A stretch of DNA of 38,157 bases from Planctomycetia bacterium (GTDB lineage Bacteria > Planctomycetota > Planctomycetia > Gemmatales > Gemmataceae), in contig SYCV01000228.1 of NCBI GenBank assembly GCA_005786805.1, positions 1-38,157 on the forward strand, written 5' to 3'. The notes beneath the pieces are model-generated. The model saw only the letters and a list, made by a program, of their open reading frames with translations. It was not told the DNA's origin and ran no database searches. The position numbers and the translations under genes were made by a program. This document shows, one piece after another, positions 1 through 8,558 of the stretch (positions within the stretch are counted from its first letter, which is position 1; every line of letters begins with the position of its first letter).

Positions 1-306
1 AATAATATCCCCCTTTTCGAGATGCGGTAGAACTTGCTCAATGAAATCATCAACTGCCTGCCCTGCTTTGACGAGCATCATGACTCTTCTTGGTTTTTTT
101 AAGTGCTTGCACATTTCTTCAATGCTATGGGCGCCAATGACTTTTGTACCTTTGGCTTCCTTTGCAAGGAATTCATCAACTTTCGAGGTCGTTCGATTGT
201 AGGCAACCACGGTATAACCATGATCATTCATGTTAAGAATTAAATTCTGGCCCATTACGGCCAACCCAATCAATGCAATGTCGCCTTTTGGTTCAGTGAC
301 GCTCAT
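1..306 (-). CDS. gnd: 6-phosphogluconate dehydrogenase, decarboxylating (N-terminal part)
   Basis: Oxidises and decarboxylates 6-phosphogluconate to ribulose 5-phosphate in the cytosolic pentose phosphate pathway, making NADPH. Only the first 102 codons are present; the gene continues beyond base 1. The protein begins MSVTEPKGDIALIGLAVMGQ, which carries the Rossmann fingerprint GLAVMGxN typical of 6PGDH. This is followed by NMNDHGYTVVAYNRT (strand 2 with the NADP-selecting Asn-Arg-Thr) and MMLVKAGQAVD, which matches the conserved MxLVxAGxxVD of the family. The family is usually about 470-480 residues, so roughly four fifths is missing. It is divergent from the methyltransferase gene at 531, with about 220 bases between them. 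The family call is secure; the substrate call is by motif only. Confidence 0.92.
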   Translation of the reverse strand, partial: MSVTEPKGDIALIGLAVMGQNLILNMNDHGYTVVAYNRTTSKVDEFLAKEAKGTKVIGAHSIEEMCKHLKKPRRVMMLVKAGQAVDDFIEQVLPHLEKGDII

Positions 307-530
307 GGTTTTGTTTCCATTAAAAAATCTGATAAATGTCAATTGATATTTGTTGGCATACAAAAAGATTGCCATCCTTCAATGACCCATAAATGATAAT
401 CTAGGGGTAATTTGCCCGTTTGGCTAGCAAAACCTTGGATTTGGAAAGAAGAAGTTTTTGCTGGCAAGTGTGTCACATGATGAAATAATCGTTGGTGTGA
501 TTTTGTTGTAATCAGTCAGTGGGGTTTGAA

Positions 531-1583
531 ATGGCAAATGAACTTTTTCCTATGGTTTCCCCAAAACATGATCCGGCGCCAATTTTTGAATTGTTCAGGG
601 GAAATTATGCTACAGAGTTATTAACCGTTGCGGTTGTGCATTTGAATGTTTTTGAAGAGATCGGCCTTGGTTCAGTTGAATCCGAAATTTTAAGAGGCAA
701 ATTAGGACTTGAAAAAAGGGCTTGGATTGTCCTTGTCACAGGATTGAAGTCATTTGGATTATTGTTTGAAAAACAAGGGGTCCTTTCTCTTTCTGAAATC
801 GCAAAATCCACCCTATTAAAAAATGCCCGGCACAGCATTGCGGCTTATATCGGTCTTTCGGGTGATTCCCCTGGTGTCATCGGTATGCTTGATCGTTTAA
901 AAGCTTCCACTCCTGTTCATGCGGATAAACCTGATGTCGGCGCAGCGTTTATATTCCGTGAAGGGTTGGAATCCGCGATGGACAAGACTGAAAGTGCAAG
1001 AAATCTTACCTTGTCGCTTTCCGGGCGGGCGATGAATGTCGCACCAGTCCTTGCCGAAAAACTCCCGTTGGATGATAGAAAAGTGATTCTTGATGTTGGG
1101 GCTGGCAGCGGGTTATATTCAATCGCTTTCCTCGAAAAAAATAAAAATTTAAAAGCCATACTGTGGGATGGAACTGAAGTTCTAAAGGTTGCCGACCAGT
1201 TTGTAAATCAGGCTGGCCTAAAATCCCGAGTGACAAATCTGGCGGGAGATATGTTTTCAGACCCGACCCCTATGGGAATTGATGTCGTATTGCTTTCAAA
1301 TATTCTTCATGATTGGGATGAGCCAGAATGCGTAAAACTAGTTAACAAGCTAGTGACAGCACTGCCGAAGGGCGGTTTGTTGTTGGTGCACGATGTTTTT
1401 CTTAATGATGATATGGATGGCCCGTTGGAGATTGCACTTTATTCCGCAGCACTTTTCTCGCTGACCGAAGGTCGAGCGTACAGTAAAAAAGAATATCAAA
1501 CATGGTTAAACAAAGCTGGGATGACCTTTTTAAAAGTCATCCCAACTTTGGCTCATTGTGGTGTTATGGTTTTTTCTAAATGA
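531..1583 (+). CDS. SAM-dependent O-methyltransferase, family 2 (acetylserotonin/hydroxyneurosporene methyltransferase-like)
   Basis: Predicted to transfer a methyl group from S-adenosylmethionine to a small-molecule hydroxyl; the substrate is unknown. An N-terminal winged-helix dimerisation region (about residues 15-100) precedes a Rossmann methyltransferase domain. Motif I is VILDVGAGSGLYS, the acidic end of strand 2 is WDGTEV, and LLSNILHDWDEPEC contains the NILHDW block characteristic of plant-type O-methyltransferases, with the catalytic-base His. ATG at 531 (350 aa) is preferred because GGGG lies 6 bases upstream; an in-frame GTG at 519 is the alternative. It converges with fabI, with 11 bases between the stops. 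Single-gene unit; a role in pigment or secondary metabolism is possible but not shown. Confidence 0.82.
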   Translation: MANELFPMVSPKHDPAPIFELFRGNYATELLTVAVVHLNVFEEIGLGSVESEILRGKLGLEKRAWIVLVTGLKSFGLLFEKQGVLSLSEIAKSTLLKNARHSIAAYIGLSGDSPGVIGMLDRLKASTPVHADKPDVGAAFIFREGLESAMDKTESARNLTLSLSGRAMNVAPVLAEKLPLDDRKVILDVGAGSGLYSIAFLEKNKNLKAILWDGTEVLKVADQFVNQAGLKSRVTNLAGDMFSDPTPMGIDVVLLSNILHDWDEPECVKLVNKLVTALPKGGLLLVHDVFLNDDMDGPLEIALYSAALFSLTEGRAYSKKEYQTWLNKAGMTFLKVIPTLAHCGVMVFSK

Positions 1584-1594
1584 GTTGCCCAGAA

Positions 1595-2476
1595 TCATAC
1601 GCCCATGACATTGTAGCCACAATCCACATAAAGAACCTGCCCTGTGATCGCAGAAGCCAGAGGACTGCATAAAAACGCAGTGGCATTTCCAACTTCATCA
1701 GCCTCTATGGCCCGTGGCAAGGGAGACCTGCTTGAGGCGTGATCAATCATCTGGCCTATGTCGCCTATTGCCCTAGCGGCTCTTGATGCGTATGGACCAG
1801 CGGAAATGATATTAACTCGCACACCTTTGGGGCCTAAGTTGCTGGCAAGTTGTTTAGCGTCAATTTGTAATGCGGATTTGGCGGTAGACATACCCCCTCC
1901 ATAGTGAGGGACAACCCTTTCACCACCAATATAAGAGAGACCAACCACGCTTGCGCCACCCTCCCTGTTTTCCATCAAGGGAAGTGCCGCCCTGCTTAAT
2001 GCGGTAAGGGAATAGGCGCTGACGCTAAGTGCGGTCAAATAAGCAGCCCGTGATGTGCTGATTGCGGGATTTTTTATTTCCGGGCTGAATGCGACAGCAT
2101 GAAGAAGAATATCCACTCCTTTGACATGTTGTGATAGCTGATCAATCATGCCTTTGATGGAAAAATCACCATGTTTGGAAAAACGTTTGTCACCTTTTGT
2201 TTTTTCATCAACATCGTCCATGGTGTCAAAACCAACATCGCATGGAATGATTTTTTCGACTTTAAGTGAACCTTGTCCGAATGGGAGTATGCGACTTTCA
2301 GCGTCGGTGTCGCGTTCCATGATGCTTTCAACAATACCAACAAGCCTAGGGTGAACCGCGAGAAAAAGCGAAGCACCCGCAGCTTGAAGCGTTTTTGCAA
2401 TATGCCATGCAAACCCAACATTATCACCAACGCCTGTAACCAACGCCACTTTGCCTTTTAAATCAATGGGAATCAT
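1595..2476 (-). CDS. fabI: enoyl-[acyl-carrier-protein] reductase (NADH), plant/chlamydial type
   Basis: Catalyses the last reductive step of each fatty-acid elongation cycle, reducing trans-2-enoyl-ACP with NADH. It is a short-chain dehydrogenase fold with the nucleotide-binding GVGDNVGFAWHIAKTL at the N-terminus, the active-site segment YGGGMSTAKSAL (Tyr-x6-Lys) and RVNIISAGPYASRAARAIG, followed by ADEVGNATAFLCSPLASAIT. An insertion around KGDKRFSKHGDFSIKGMIDQ and the A/S-rich SAGPxxSRAA segment match plant MOD1 and chlamydial enzymes rather than short E. coli FabI. The start is fixed at 2476 (293 aa) by AGGAG five bases upstream; the frame stays open 15 codons further, but that extension lacks a ribosome site. 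Stand-alone gene convergent with the methyltransferase. Confidence 0.93.
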   Translation of the reverse strand: MIPIDLKGKVALVTGVGDNVGFAWHIAKTLQAAGASLFLAVHPRLVGIVESIMERDTDAESRILPFGQGSLKVEKIIPCDVGFDTMDDVDEKTKGDKRFSKHGDFSIKGMIDQLSQHVKGVDILLHAVAFSPEIKNPAISTSRAAYLTALSVSAYSLTALSRAALPLMENREGGASVVGLSYIGGERVVPHYGGGMSTAKSALQIDAKQLASNLGPKGVRVNIISAGPYASRAARAIGDIGQMIDHASSRSPLPRAIEADEVGNATAFLCSPLASAITGQVLYVDCGYNVMGV

Positions 2477-2481
2477 GAAAG

Positions 2482-2486
2482 CTCCT
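2482..2486 (-). promoter_or_regulatory. ribosome binding site of fabI
   Basis: AGGAG on the minus strand, five bases before ATG at 2476. It decides the fabI start over the upstream in-frame ATG at 2521. Confidence 0.7.
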
Positions 2487-2529
2487 GCGTTTTCGAACGA
2501 AGCAAAAATAAGCGAAAGCAATCTGGAAT

Positions 2530-4734
2530 TTACCGTTTAAAGGTTGAACCAGCCTGGTGAATTCTATTGCCAGAATCAATCACCCCAGAAGTAAGCTGGA
2601 TAAGGGCCTGATCAGCTTCCATGCGAACCCTGGGGTCCAGATCTGATTTCTTTTCACTGATTACTTCCAACACTTCTATACTATTGATTTTCATGCGACT
2701 AAGCGAGCGTATACATGCCGCACGAACCAAAGGTGCCGGATCCTCTTTTAATGCTGTTGCCAAAGCTTGGGCAGCCTGATTCATATTTGGCCCGCGTATT
2801 TTAGATAGTTGATCGGCGGCGTTTTCCCTTTGTGAGGGCTGGTTGGCATTTTTAAGAACCGCAATATTTTCAACTAAAATCGTGTCAACTTGTGCGATAT
2901 TTTGTTGGCCCGGAATAACAACTATTGTGCCTAGGGGTGTTTGGTCTAATGGGGCGTATTGTTGGATCGTATTTTGATTCGCATATGTGTTGACACCTTG
3001 GTTTTGAATGCCATTTATATTTGCCAAGGGTTGATTGAATGCGTTTTGCATGGCAATGGTAGTTTCAATATCAGAAGGAATTGGCCTTTGATTTGGAACG
3101 GGAGTGAAAGCGTTTGACATGCCTTGGGTTGGATATGCAGGCACCTGTGCCCTCATTGAGGGTATGGATGGATAAAGTTGTGGTGCTTGGGGTGGGGCGT
3201 ACATTGAGGCTGTTGGAGCTGGCCCTGTGGGTTGCCCATTGTTTAAATATTGGACAATCCTCACCGGTTCAGCCCCAGCGGCAATGACGGAACCATTCCC
3301 AGGAGGAATATTATCAGTAGTGGGCTTCTCAGAAGGGCGTCTTGCAAATATTCCGTAAACTCTGCCCATGGTTCTTTCAGCAAAGTCATTGGTTTTTGAA
3401 GTTTCTGAAGAGTTGACCTTTAAAATATTTGCTCTTGGTTGTCTGGGTTCCTTGATAATCAATATTGGATTTGAGGTTTCCAGGGTTTTCTCGGTGGCCT
3501 TATTTGTTGTTTTTGGAAAAGTTTTATTTTTTACCACTGGAGTGGTTTTAGATGTTATTTCCGTCGGTGCTTTTGCTAGTTCTTTTGGGGGAATGCGTGG
3601 GTTGGAATTTTCAGCAAGTTCAGCGGTGGTCTTGGTGGGATTTGCTTTTGATACAATCGCGTTTATTTCTTTATTGGCAGTATCATTTCCTACTGCTTTT
3701 ACTGCTTTTTTCGCGATTTTCTCCTCCAGTTTTGGATTCATAAAATCGACACTTTTTAGTGGATCAGGTTTTGTCTTGTCCGCATGGGGAAGTTCCACAT
3801 CGATTGGCTGGTTTTTAGTCGTGATATTTTTGTCTTGGGTGTTTTCAATCCGGCCCCATGATTTTCGCCAATCCAGTGCCTTTGGTTGTTCAAGCGGTGG
3901 TGATTGATTCGAAATACTAGTTGTATTATTTTCTGTTTTGATATTATCAGATGCTATTTTTGGAGATATTGGTTTTGGTTCAATATTTTTTTCCTTTGGT
4001 GTTGAAAGTGCTGGTGCGTTTTTTTGAATTTCTTTTACAGATATGACTTTTTCAGGTCCGGAATTGGTTGTCACAAGGACTTTTTCTTCTTTTAAAATTA
4101 CTATTTTGTCACTGTTGGGATTAACCTTCTGGAAAGTTATCAATTTTTTGTTTTTCTCTGGTACGACCACAACTTTGTCTGCCCCTGGTTCTGGTATGGT
4201 GATAAATTCAGTGGCAGATTTTTTTTCAGTTGATTGTTCAACCTCTTTTTTAATAGTGGCGGTTTCGATTTTTAACGGTTTGTTATTCTTTTGTATGGCT
4301 GTTTGTGTGGGGGTAACTGAAGAACTATTTACCGCAGTTCTTGCTTCCACCACTTTTGATTCCTTGGGAGTGATGGGAGTTTTTGTAAGCCCTTGATCTG
4401 GCGGTATTGGTGAACCTGCCGGCGGCACATCGTTATTTACCCAATGGTAATTTGTGGTTGTGTTTTTTTCCTTTGAATTTGCCGCATTCTGCACAATGGT
4501 GATTTTTTTTCCTGAATCCAATGCTTCCACCAGGAAGCATTGTTCGCCATTTTTACTGGTCCATGCCAATATTAACTTGCATTTTATTGGTGATTTCCCA
4601 TGCTCACTTAAGGTTAATAATTTTTCTTTGGGCTTTTGCACTTCGGTTACAGAATTTGTTTCTGAAAAGCCCAAACCTATTGTTGTTCCAGAAAGTGCCA
4701 AAAACAGGGAACTAAGCCATAATTTTCGTAGCAT
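2530..4734 (-). CDS. exported HEAT-repeat protein with long Lys/Thr/Pro-rich linker
   Basis: Function not recognised. The 734-residue product starts at ATG 4734, seven bases after GGGGGA; an in-frame ATG at 4752 lies within that ribosome site's upstream region. It has a Sec-type signal peptide (MLRKLWLSSLFLALSGTTIG) and a small N-terminal region with an ILAWTSKNGEQCFLVEALDSG stretch. A low-complexity Lys/Thr/Pro/Glu-rich segment spans about residues 90-480, and a Pro/Gln/Asn/Ala-rich segment about 490-640. At the C-terminus (about 645-725) are two or three HEAT-like repeats such as LVRAACIRSLSRM and DPRVRMEADQALIQL. Its layout suggests a periplasmic or envelope-attached protein with a spacer carrying a protein-binding HEAT module. 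fabI lies downstream on the same strand, 53 bases away, but shares no obvious pathway. The fold call for the C-terminus is good; the biological role is unknown. Confidence 0.72.
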   Translation of the reverse strand: MLRKLWLSSLFLALSGTTIGLGFSETNSVTEVQKPKEKLLTLSEHGKSPIKCKLILAWTSKNGEQCFLVEALDSGKKITIVQNAANSKEKNTTTNYHWVNNDVPPAGSPIPPDQGLTKTPITPKESKVVEARTAVNSSSVTPTQTAIQKNNKPLKIETATIKKEVEQSTEKKSATEFITIPEPGADKVVVVPEKNKKLITFQKVNPNSDKIVILKEEKVLVTTNSGPEKVISVKEIQKNAPALSTPKEKNIEPKPISPKIASDNIKTENNTTSISNQSPPLEQPKALDWRKSWGRIENTQDKNITTKNQPIDVELPHADKTKPDPLKSVDFMNPKLEEKIAKKAVKAVGNDTANKEINAIVSKANPTKTTAELAENSNPRIPPKELAKAPTEITSKTTPVVKNKTFPKTTNKATEKTLETSNPILIIKEPRQPRANILKVNSSETSKTNDFAERTMGRVYGIFARRPSEKPTTDNIPPGNGSVIAAGAEPVRIVQYLNNGQPTGPAPTASMYAPPQAPQLYPSIPSMRAQVPAYPTQGMSNAFTPVPNQRPIPSDIETTIAMQNAFNQPLANINGIQNQGVNTYANQNTIQQYAPLDQTPLGTIVVIPGQQNIAQVDTILVENIAVLKNANQPSQRENAADQLSKIRGPNMNQAAQALATALKEDPAPLVRAACIRSLSRMKINSIEVLEVISEKKSDLDPRVRMEADQALIQLTSGVIDSGNRIHQAGSTFKR

Positions 4735-4871
4735 GATCAAATCCCCCAGCATAGCGATTAAACTATGCCAAAAATGTTAGGTATTCTGTTGTATTTATCG
4801 GTAATGCTTAGAATTAGCTTGAAAGGGAATTTAACGAAAATTCTTAATAATCATGCGGGATGGTAAAATAG

Positions 4872-4904
4872 AAAAGGCCTGGTGCTTTAAGCATCAGGCC
4901 TTTT
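4872..4904 (-). terminator. intrinsic terminator of the exbB-exbD-cyclase-repeat operon
   Basis: Inverted repeat with 10-bp core arms GGCCTGGTGC and GCATCAGGCC (one G-U pair) around a TTTAA loop, flanked by AAAA and TTTT so that it can act in either direction. It starts 19 bases beyond the stop of the minus-strand gene ending at 4924, with a T-rich stretch downstream on the minus strand. Confidence 0.8.
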
Positions 4905-4923
4905 GGAAGTTTGGGAAATGTAA

Positions 4924-6744
4924 TTACTTAGCCCCACCCATTTCGCGGCGATATAAAGGCAAGTGTCTGTAGTAGACTTCCATAGTCAACATTGCCATGG
5001 AGGTTGACATAAGTCTACCACCCGCATCTGTATGCGCACCTATTGGGTCCCAACTACCAGCCAACATGACTTTTTTAGGATCAGTAGCAGGGATTTGTTT
5101 GCCAATTAGGATATCTCTCACACCATTTTTACGCTGGCCGTTAACTTCTGGCCCTAAATTCCAGAAGTCCCATGCTTCGCCACCCATGTGATGCATAACC
5201 TGTGTGGCATAATAGATTTGGTAAAGGTTGTAATTAGCAGGGCTTACAGCGGGATGGACTTTTTTCATAATCTCAACACCTTTTAAAAGCCCAGGGTTTC
5301 TTGGGTTAACACCCATGTATTGCCTGCAAAGCATACCAATAGCAGTCATAGCAGGAGAAGCACCGGGGTCGGTGTATCCATAACCACCCGATTTTGGATC
5401 ATGAACAGCATCAAGGTATTTTTCAACCATCTTATAACGCTCGGTCGGAACTTTAAGCCCAGCCATTTGGCCACTCTTTAAAGCCATTGTACACCAACCA
5501 GTAACAGAAGTATCACCGGGTTGTTTTGGGCCGTATCTCCAACCACCACCATCATGCTGCGCATAAATCAAATAATCCAAGGCTTTTTGAGCTGATATTT
5601 TGATCAGGGGATCTGAGGTCATCCCATAGGCTTCACACATGGCAATTGTTGCCAGGGGATGTGAATAAAGGCCCCCTCCATAATTTCCATCTTTGCCTTG
5701 TTTCTTAATAAGGAAGTTAACACCACCCATCACAGTTTTGCTGTAGTCTTCTTGGGATTTTTTGCCTGAAGGCTTATGGGTTATACCAGCGGCAAGGAAC
5801 GGTAATAAACCAAAACCAGTGCCTGCTATATCATTGCTCTGTGCCTTGTCAGTGTTTCGGTATTTGATCAGTTTGGAGGCAGGGTTTCCGATAGGGTGAG
5901 ATCGATAGTAATCACCATATTTATCAAGTGACCAGTGGCCATCATCAGCCTGATGAAGGGCAAAAAATCTTAAACCACGGGCAACGGCTGCTTCAGAAGC
6001 AGCATTACCGCCTCCCTCAGTCAAAAGTTTTTCACGTGTTGCACCGCTGCGACCTGCGATACCACCAGGCGCATATATTCCACCCATACCACCCAATGAG
6101 CCAACATTACTACCCAATCCAGAGACATCCAAGGAAGGAGCAGCACCAGTGCCACCACCAAAACCTGGAGGCGGAGGAACGTTGGAAGCTACAGTTTCGG
6201 GAGAATTTGGAATTCCAACCGATTGTGATGGGTCTTCGGGTCCGGGAACACTCATTTCATCTTTGCGGTCAACATTATATTGGGTTGGTACCTCGATATC
6301 ATTCCCGATATCGGTCACCGTTAAATCAGGTTCTGGTTCAGACTCCTCAACTTTTGTCGGTTCATCAAGCTTTGCAGCTTGAACTGGAGCGTTTTCAAAA
6401 GGAATTAACATGATCAACAGGATCAATAGACCATGCATTGCTGCACTCACAACACCGGCACCAAGTGCCCATGCAATATTTGCATAACCACCGTTGTCTT
6501 GAAGTGTTTCAGATAGTTCGACCCGTCCGGCTTCGTGTCCAATACCAGCAAAAACCGCTAGCCCCATTGCTGGTTTAGGAGCACTTACAGCAGGCTTAGC
6601 CCCCTCTAGGAGAATTGAAGAAACTTCTATACCCCTGTCACGGGCGATCATTTCAGCATTTTTTTCATTTTGGGCTACAATTTTGGATTCAATAGGCTTG
6701 CCTGTTGCCTTTATTGTGCCTTTAACAATGTAGTTCTGGGACAT
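4924..6744 (-). CDS. membrane-anchored protein with squalene-cyclase/prenyltransferase-like repeats, putative TonB-like partner of ExbBD
   Basis: 606 residues. Residues 1-48 form a small cytosolic domain (YIVKGTIKATGKP...AEMIARDRGIEVSSI) resembling the beta-hairpin modules of GspF-type N-termini. One membrane helix follows at about 89-116 (ALGAGVVSAAMHGLLILLIM). An acidic then Pro/Gly-rich linker (about 120-240; EESEPEPDLT, PPPPGFGGG) leads to repeats of the alpha/alpha-toroid family (about 250-600) with QADDGHWSLD, KQGKDGNYGGG, AQHDGGGWRYGP and SGGYGYTDPG. The repeat region aligns with squalene-hopene cyclases only in these QxxDG-W blocks. The acidic DxDD catalytic motif is absent (GDTSVTGW in its place), so enzyme activity is doubtful. 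AGGAG lies eight bases before the ATG. It is the last gene of an ExbB-ExbD-ExbD operon, and its single N-terminal helix plus Pro-rich linker mimic TonB architecture; I infer an energised envelope function. Fold confidence is high, function is inference. Confidence 0.8.
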   Translation of the reverse strand: MSQNYIVKGTIKATGKPIESKIVAQNEKNAEMIARDRGIEVSSILLEGAKPAVSAPKPAMGLAVFAGIGHEAGRVELSETLQDNGGYANIAWALGAGVVSAAMHGLLILLIMLIPFENAPVQAAKLDEPTKVEESEPEPDLTVTDIGNDIEVPTQYNVDRKDEMSVPGPEDPSQSVGIPNSPETVASNVPPPPGFGGGTGAAPSLDVSGLGSNVGSLGGMGGIYAPGGIAGRSGATREKLLTEGGGNAASEAAVARGLRFFALHQADDGHWSLDKYGDYYRSHPIGNPASKLIKYRNTDKAQSNDIAGTGFGLLPFLAAGITHKPSGKKSQEDYSKTVMGGVNFLIKKQGKDGNYGGGLYSHPLATIAMCEAYGMTSDPLIKISAQKALDYLIYAQHDGGGWRYGPKQPGDTSVTGWCTMALKSGQMAGLKVPTERYKMVEKYLDAVHDPKSGGYGYTDPGASPAMTAIGMLCRQYMGVNPRNPGLLKGVEIMKKVHPAVSPANYNLYQIYYATQVMHHMGGEAWDFWNLGPEVNGQRKNGVRDILIGKQIPATDPKKVMLAGSWDPIGAHTDAGGRLMSTSMAMLTMEVYYRHLPLYRREMGGAK

Positions 6745-6806
6745 TTCTTAAACTCCTAGACTAATAATCATCTAATTATTATCTCATGATTAAGTTAGAA
6801 AATCAA

Positions 6807-8018
6807 TTAAATCCTGTAATTGGGAAATCTTGAGTTTTTAGCATTAGATTCACTTTCTAATATTTTAGACGATGCTAAACCATTTTGGTTCCCAATATTT
6901 GGATCGTAATCCTTGAAAATAGGATCAATTTCGATTTTTCTGTTTCGCAAACGGGTTGAGATTTTCTGGTCTCCCCTTAGAAACCAAATTACCAGACCTA
7001 CAACGACTGATATCACTATCGCAAGGAATCCAACAAATAAGGGGAGCAATCCTTTGGCCCAAGAGGTGGTTTCTTCAGGAGTTATCAGGGATCCCCTTGT
7101 GACTTTCAAGGTTTTGCCAATGACCAAGGGAGTATCTTTCCATGGGTTTTGGCTCTCCGTATTCGCGGTCTTGTACCGGTACTTTTTGAAAAAGTAGCCT
7201 TGGAATTCGATTAGAAAATCATCTTTTTCAAATGGTTGGATGTTGTCTGGAAGTTGTGTCATCAGGATGCAAACCGGATTGGGGCCGTATATGTCTTGAA
7301 AAACCCAGCCTTCATAAAGCTCACTTACTCCCAGGTTGATTAAAGCTGATGGAGGTGTAATTTTTCTAAGACGCCTTAGTCTGCCCTTTATTTCCACAAC
7401 TTCGCCACGATTTGTTTTTGGCTTGGTCATCAGATCTGAAAAAGTTAAGTCTTTTCTTGCAGATTGGGCGAAAGCCTCTTCAGAAGTCTGGTAAGCCATA
7501 AGTACAAATTGAAAATATGCGGATGCTTCCAGGTCGTCATAGGTAGCCCCCAAAATAGGCTTTTCATCTTTGACCCGTTCAAGAAATTCCTCAGGAATAG
7601 GCCTAACCACATTGGAGTTGACAAGCGACCAGAAATCTTCTTCATCACCAATTTTCAATAATTCAATGGATTCAATGCCAATGGTTGGCGAGCCTGCGGG
7701 AAAAAGAATCAACCCACATGTTGCAAGCATGGTCTTTTCTTTTCTGGATGATAAGGGAGTGGAGAAAGACCATAAGTTGAATCCGGTGTCATCGCCGCTA
7801 ACCAAAGTTGAAAGCGTTCCCAATATTCCGATTCCCGGAGAAGTGCCTGACCCGATACATAAAGTTGCGAGATAGCTTGGTTCTGGTTGAAATAATTGGA
7901 ATAAGGGAACTGTTTCGATATCTTGCGAGTAAGATTTTTGTGGTGATAAGATATGAGGAAACAATAAAAGGAATGCTGAGATTAAGGTAATTTTGCAGGC
8001 TTTGAATGGGTTAGCCAT
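6807..8018 (-). CDS. exported single-pass membrane protein of unknown function in the ExbBD operon
   Basis: Not recognised. From ATG 8018 the product is 403 residues: a signal peptide (ITLISAFLLLFPHILS, cleavage near SYSQ), a periplasmic region of about 290 residues, and one transmembrane helix at about 330-352 (LLPLFVGFLAIVISVVVGLV). A positively charged cytosolic tail of about 50 residues follows (WFLRGDQKISTRLRNRK). Around residues 205-290, RGEVVEIKGRLRRLRKI and FLIEFQGYFFKKYRYK suggest paired OB-fold-like beta strands. An in-frame TTG at 8036 directly follows the exbD stop (TAATTG) and could be the start through translational coupling; both starts give a signal sequence. It sits between exbD and the cyclase-repeat gene, so it is probably an accessory subunit of the same machine. 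Confidence 0.68.
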   Translation of the reverse strand: MANPFKACKITLISAFLLLFPHILSPQKSYSQDIETVPLFQLFQPEPSYLATLCIGSGTSPGIGILGTLSTLVSGDDTGFNLWSFSTPLSSRKEKTMLATCGLILFPAGSPTIGIESIELLKIGDEEDFWSLVNSNVVRPIPEEFLERVKDEKPILGATYDDLEASAYFQFVLMAYQTSEEAFAQSARKDLTFSDLMTKPKTNRGEVVEIKGRLRRLRKITPPSALINLGVSELYEGWVFQDIYGPNPVCILMTQLPDNIQPFEKDDFLIEFQGYFFKKYRYKTANTESQNPWKDTPLVIGKTLKVTRGSLITPEETTSWAKGLLPLFVGFLAIVISVVVGLVIWFLRGDQKISTRLRNRKIEIDPIFKDYDPNIGNQNGLASSKILESESNAKNSRFPNYRI

Positions 8019-8036
8019 ATTTCGAGCCCGGAACAA

Positions 8037-8558
8037 TTAATTTACGACACTGATGTTGAATCCAGGTGGTTCAACGAAGCTTACATTTTTGAAACCAGCT
8101 TTGCGGCAGGTATCAGCCACCATGACCACATTGGACCATTTTAATTTGCTGGCAGGCTGGATTTTCACCACTTCTTTTTCGGTGGCGGTTTCATTGGCTA
8201 CTTTAAGCTTGTCAAATAGCTCTTTAAGATCACCCACGATGATAGACCCGGAATTTTGTTTTATGTGTATCTTTGCTATTTCTCCACGATTCACATCGTC
8301 AGTAACAGCTTCCACAACGATGGTGACATCCGCCTCGATCTTGGGGGGAGCATCGGGGTCTGGTGGTGGAGGTGGTTCTTTTGTTTCCTTGGCAGCAGCT
8401 TCATTTTCTGAAGGAAGGCTCAAATCAAACTGTCCTTCCAACCCTGATGGATTATAGGTGAAAATAAAGAATGTCAAAAGCTGGAAAGCCATATCAAGCA
8501 TCGGGGTGATTGGGAGTATGACTTCTGAAGCTGGTTCTTCGTGTTTCTTTTTACTCAT
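8037..8558 (-). CDS. exbD: ExbD/TolR-family biopolymer transport protein (first copy)
   Basis: Plug/stator partner of ExbB in proton-motive-force motors of the inner membrane. 173 residues: a short charged cytosolic N-terminus, then [19 protein letters not shown], the single membrane helix with the essential proton-carrying Asp (Asp22). A Pro-rich spacer ([14 protein letters not shown]) and a periplasmic C-terminal domain ending in a [13 protein letters not shown] strand follow. The spacer is longer than in classical ExbD (about 140 residues). ATG at 8558 overlaps the stop of the upstream exbD by four bases (ATGA), implying translational coupling. Two unequal ExbD copies suggest a heteromeric stator. 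Confidence 0.92.
   Translation of the reverse strand: MSKKKHEEPASEVILPITPMLDMAFQLLTFFIFTYNPSGLEGQFDLSLPSENEAAAKETKEPPPPPDPDAPPKIEADVTIVVEAVTDDVNRGEIAKIHIKQNSGSIIVGDLKELFDKLKVANETATEKEVVKIQPASKLKWSNVVMVADTCRKAGFKNVSFVEPPGFNISVVN

Noticed and set aside
3368-3907. Plus-strand open frame of 179 codons, hydrophobic, inside the HEAT-protein gene
   Set aside because: Antisense shadow of the Lys/Thr-rich linker on the minus strand; codons AAA/ACA read backward give Phe/Val/Cys-rich sequence. No ribosome site or homology.
5928-6413. Plus-strand frame of 161 codons opposite the cyclase-repeat gene
   Set aside because: Antisense shadow, His/Gln/Pro-rich with no recognisable domain; the minus-strand frame has clear motifs and operon context.
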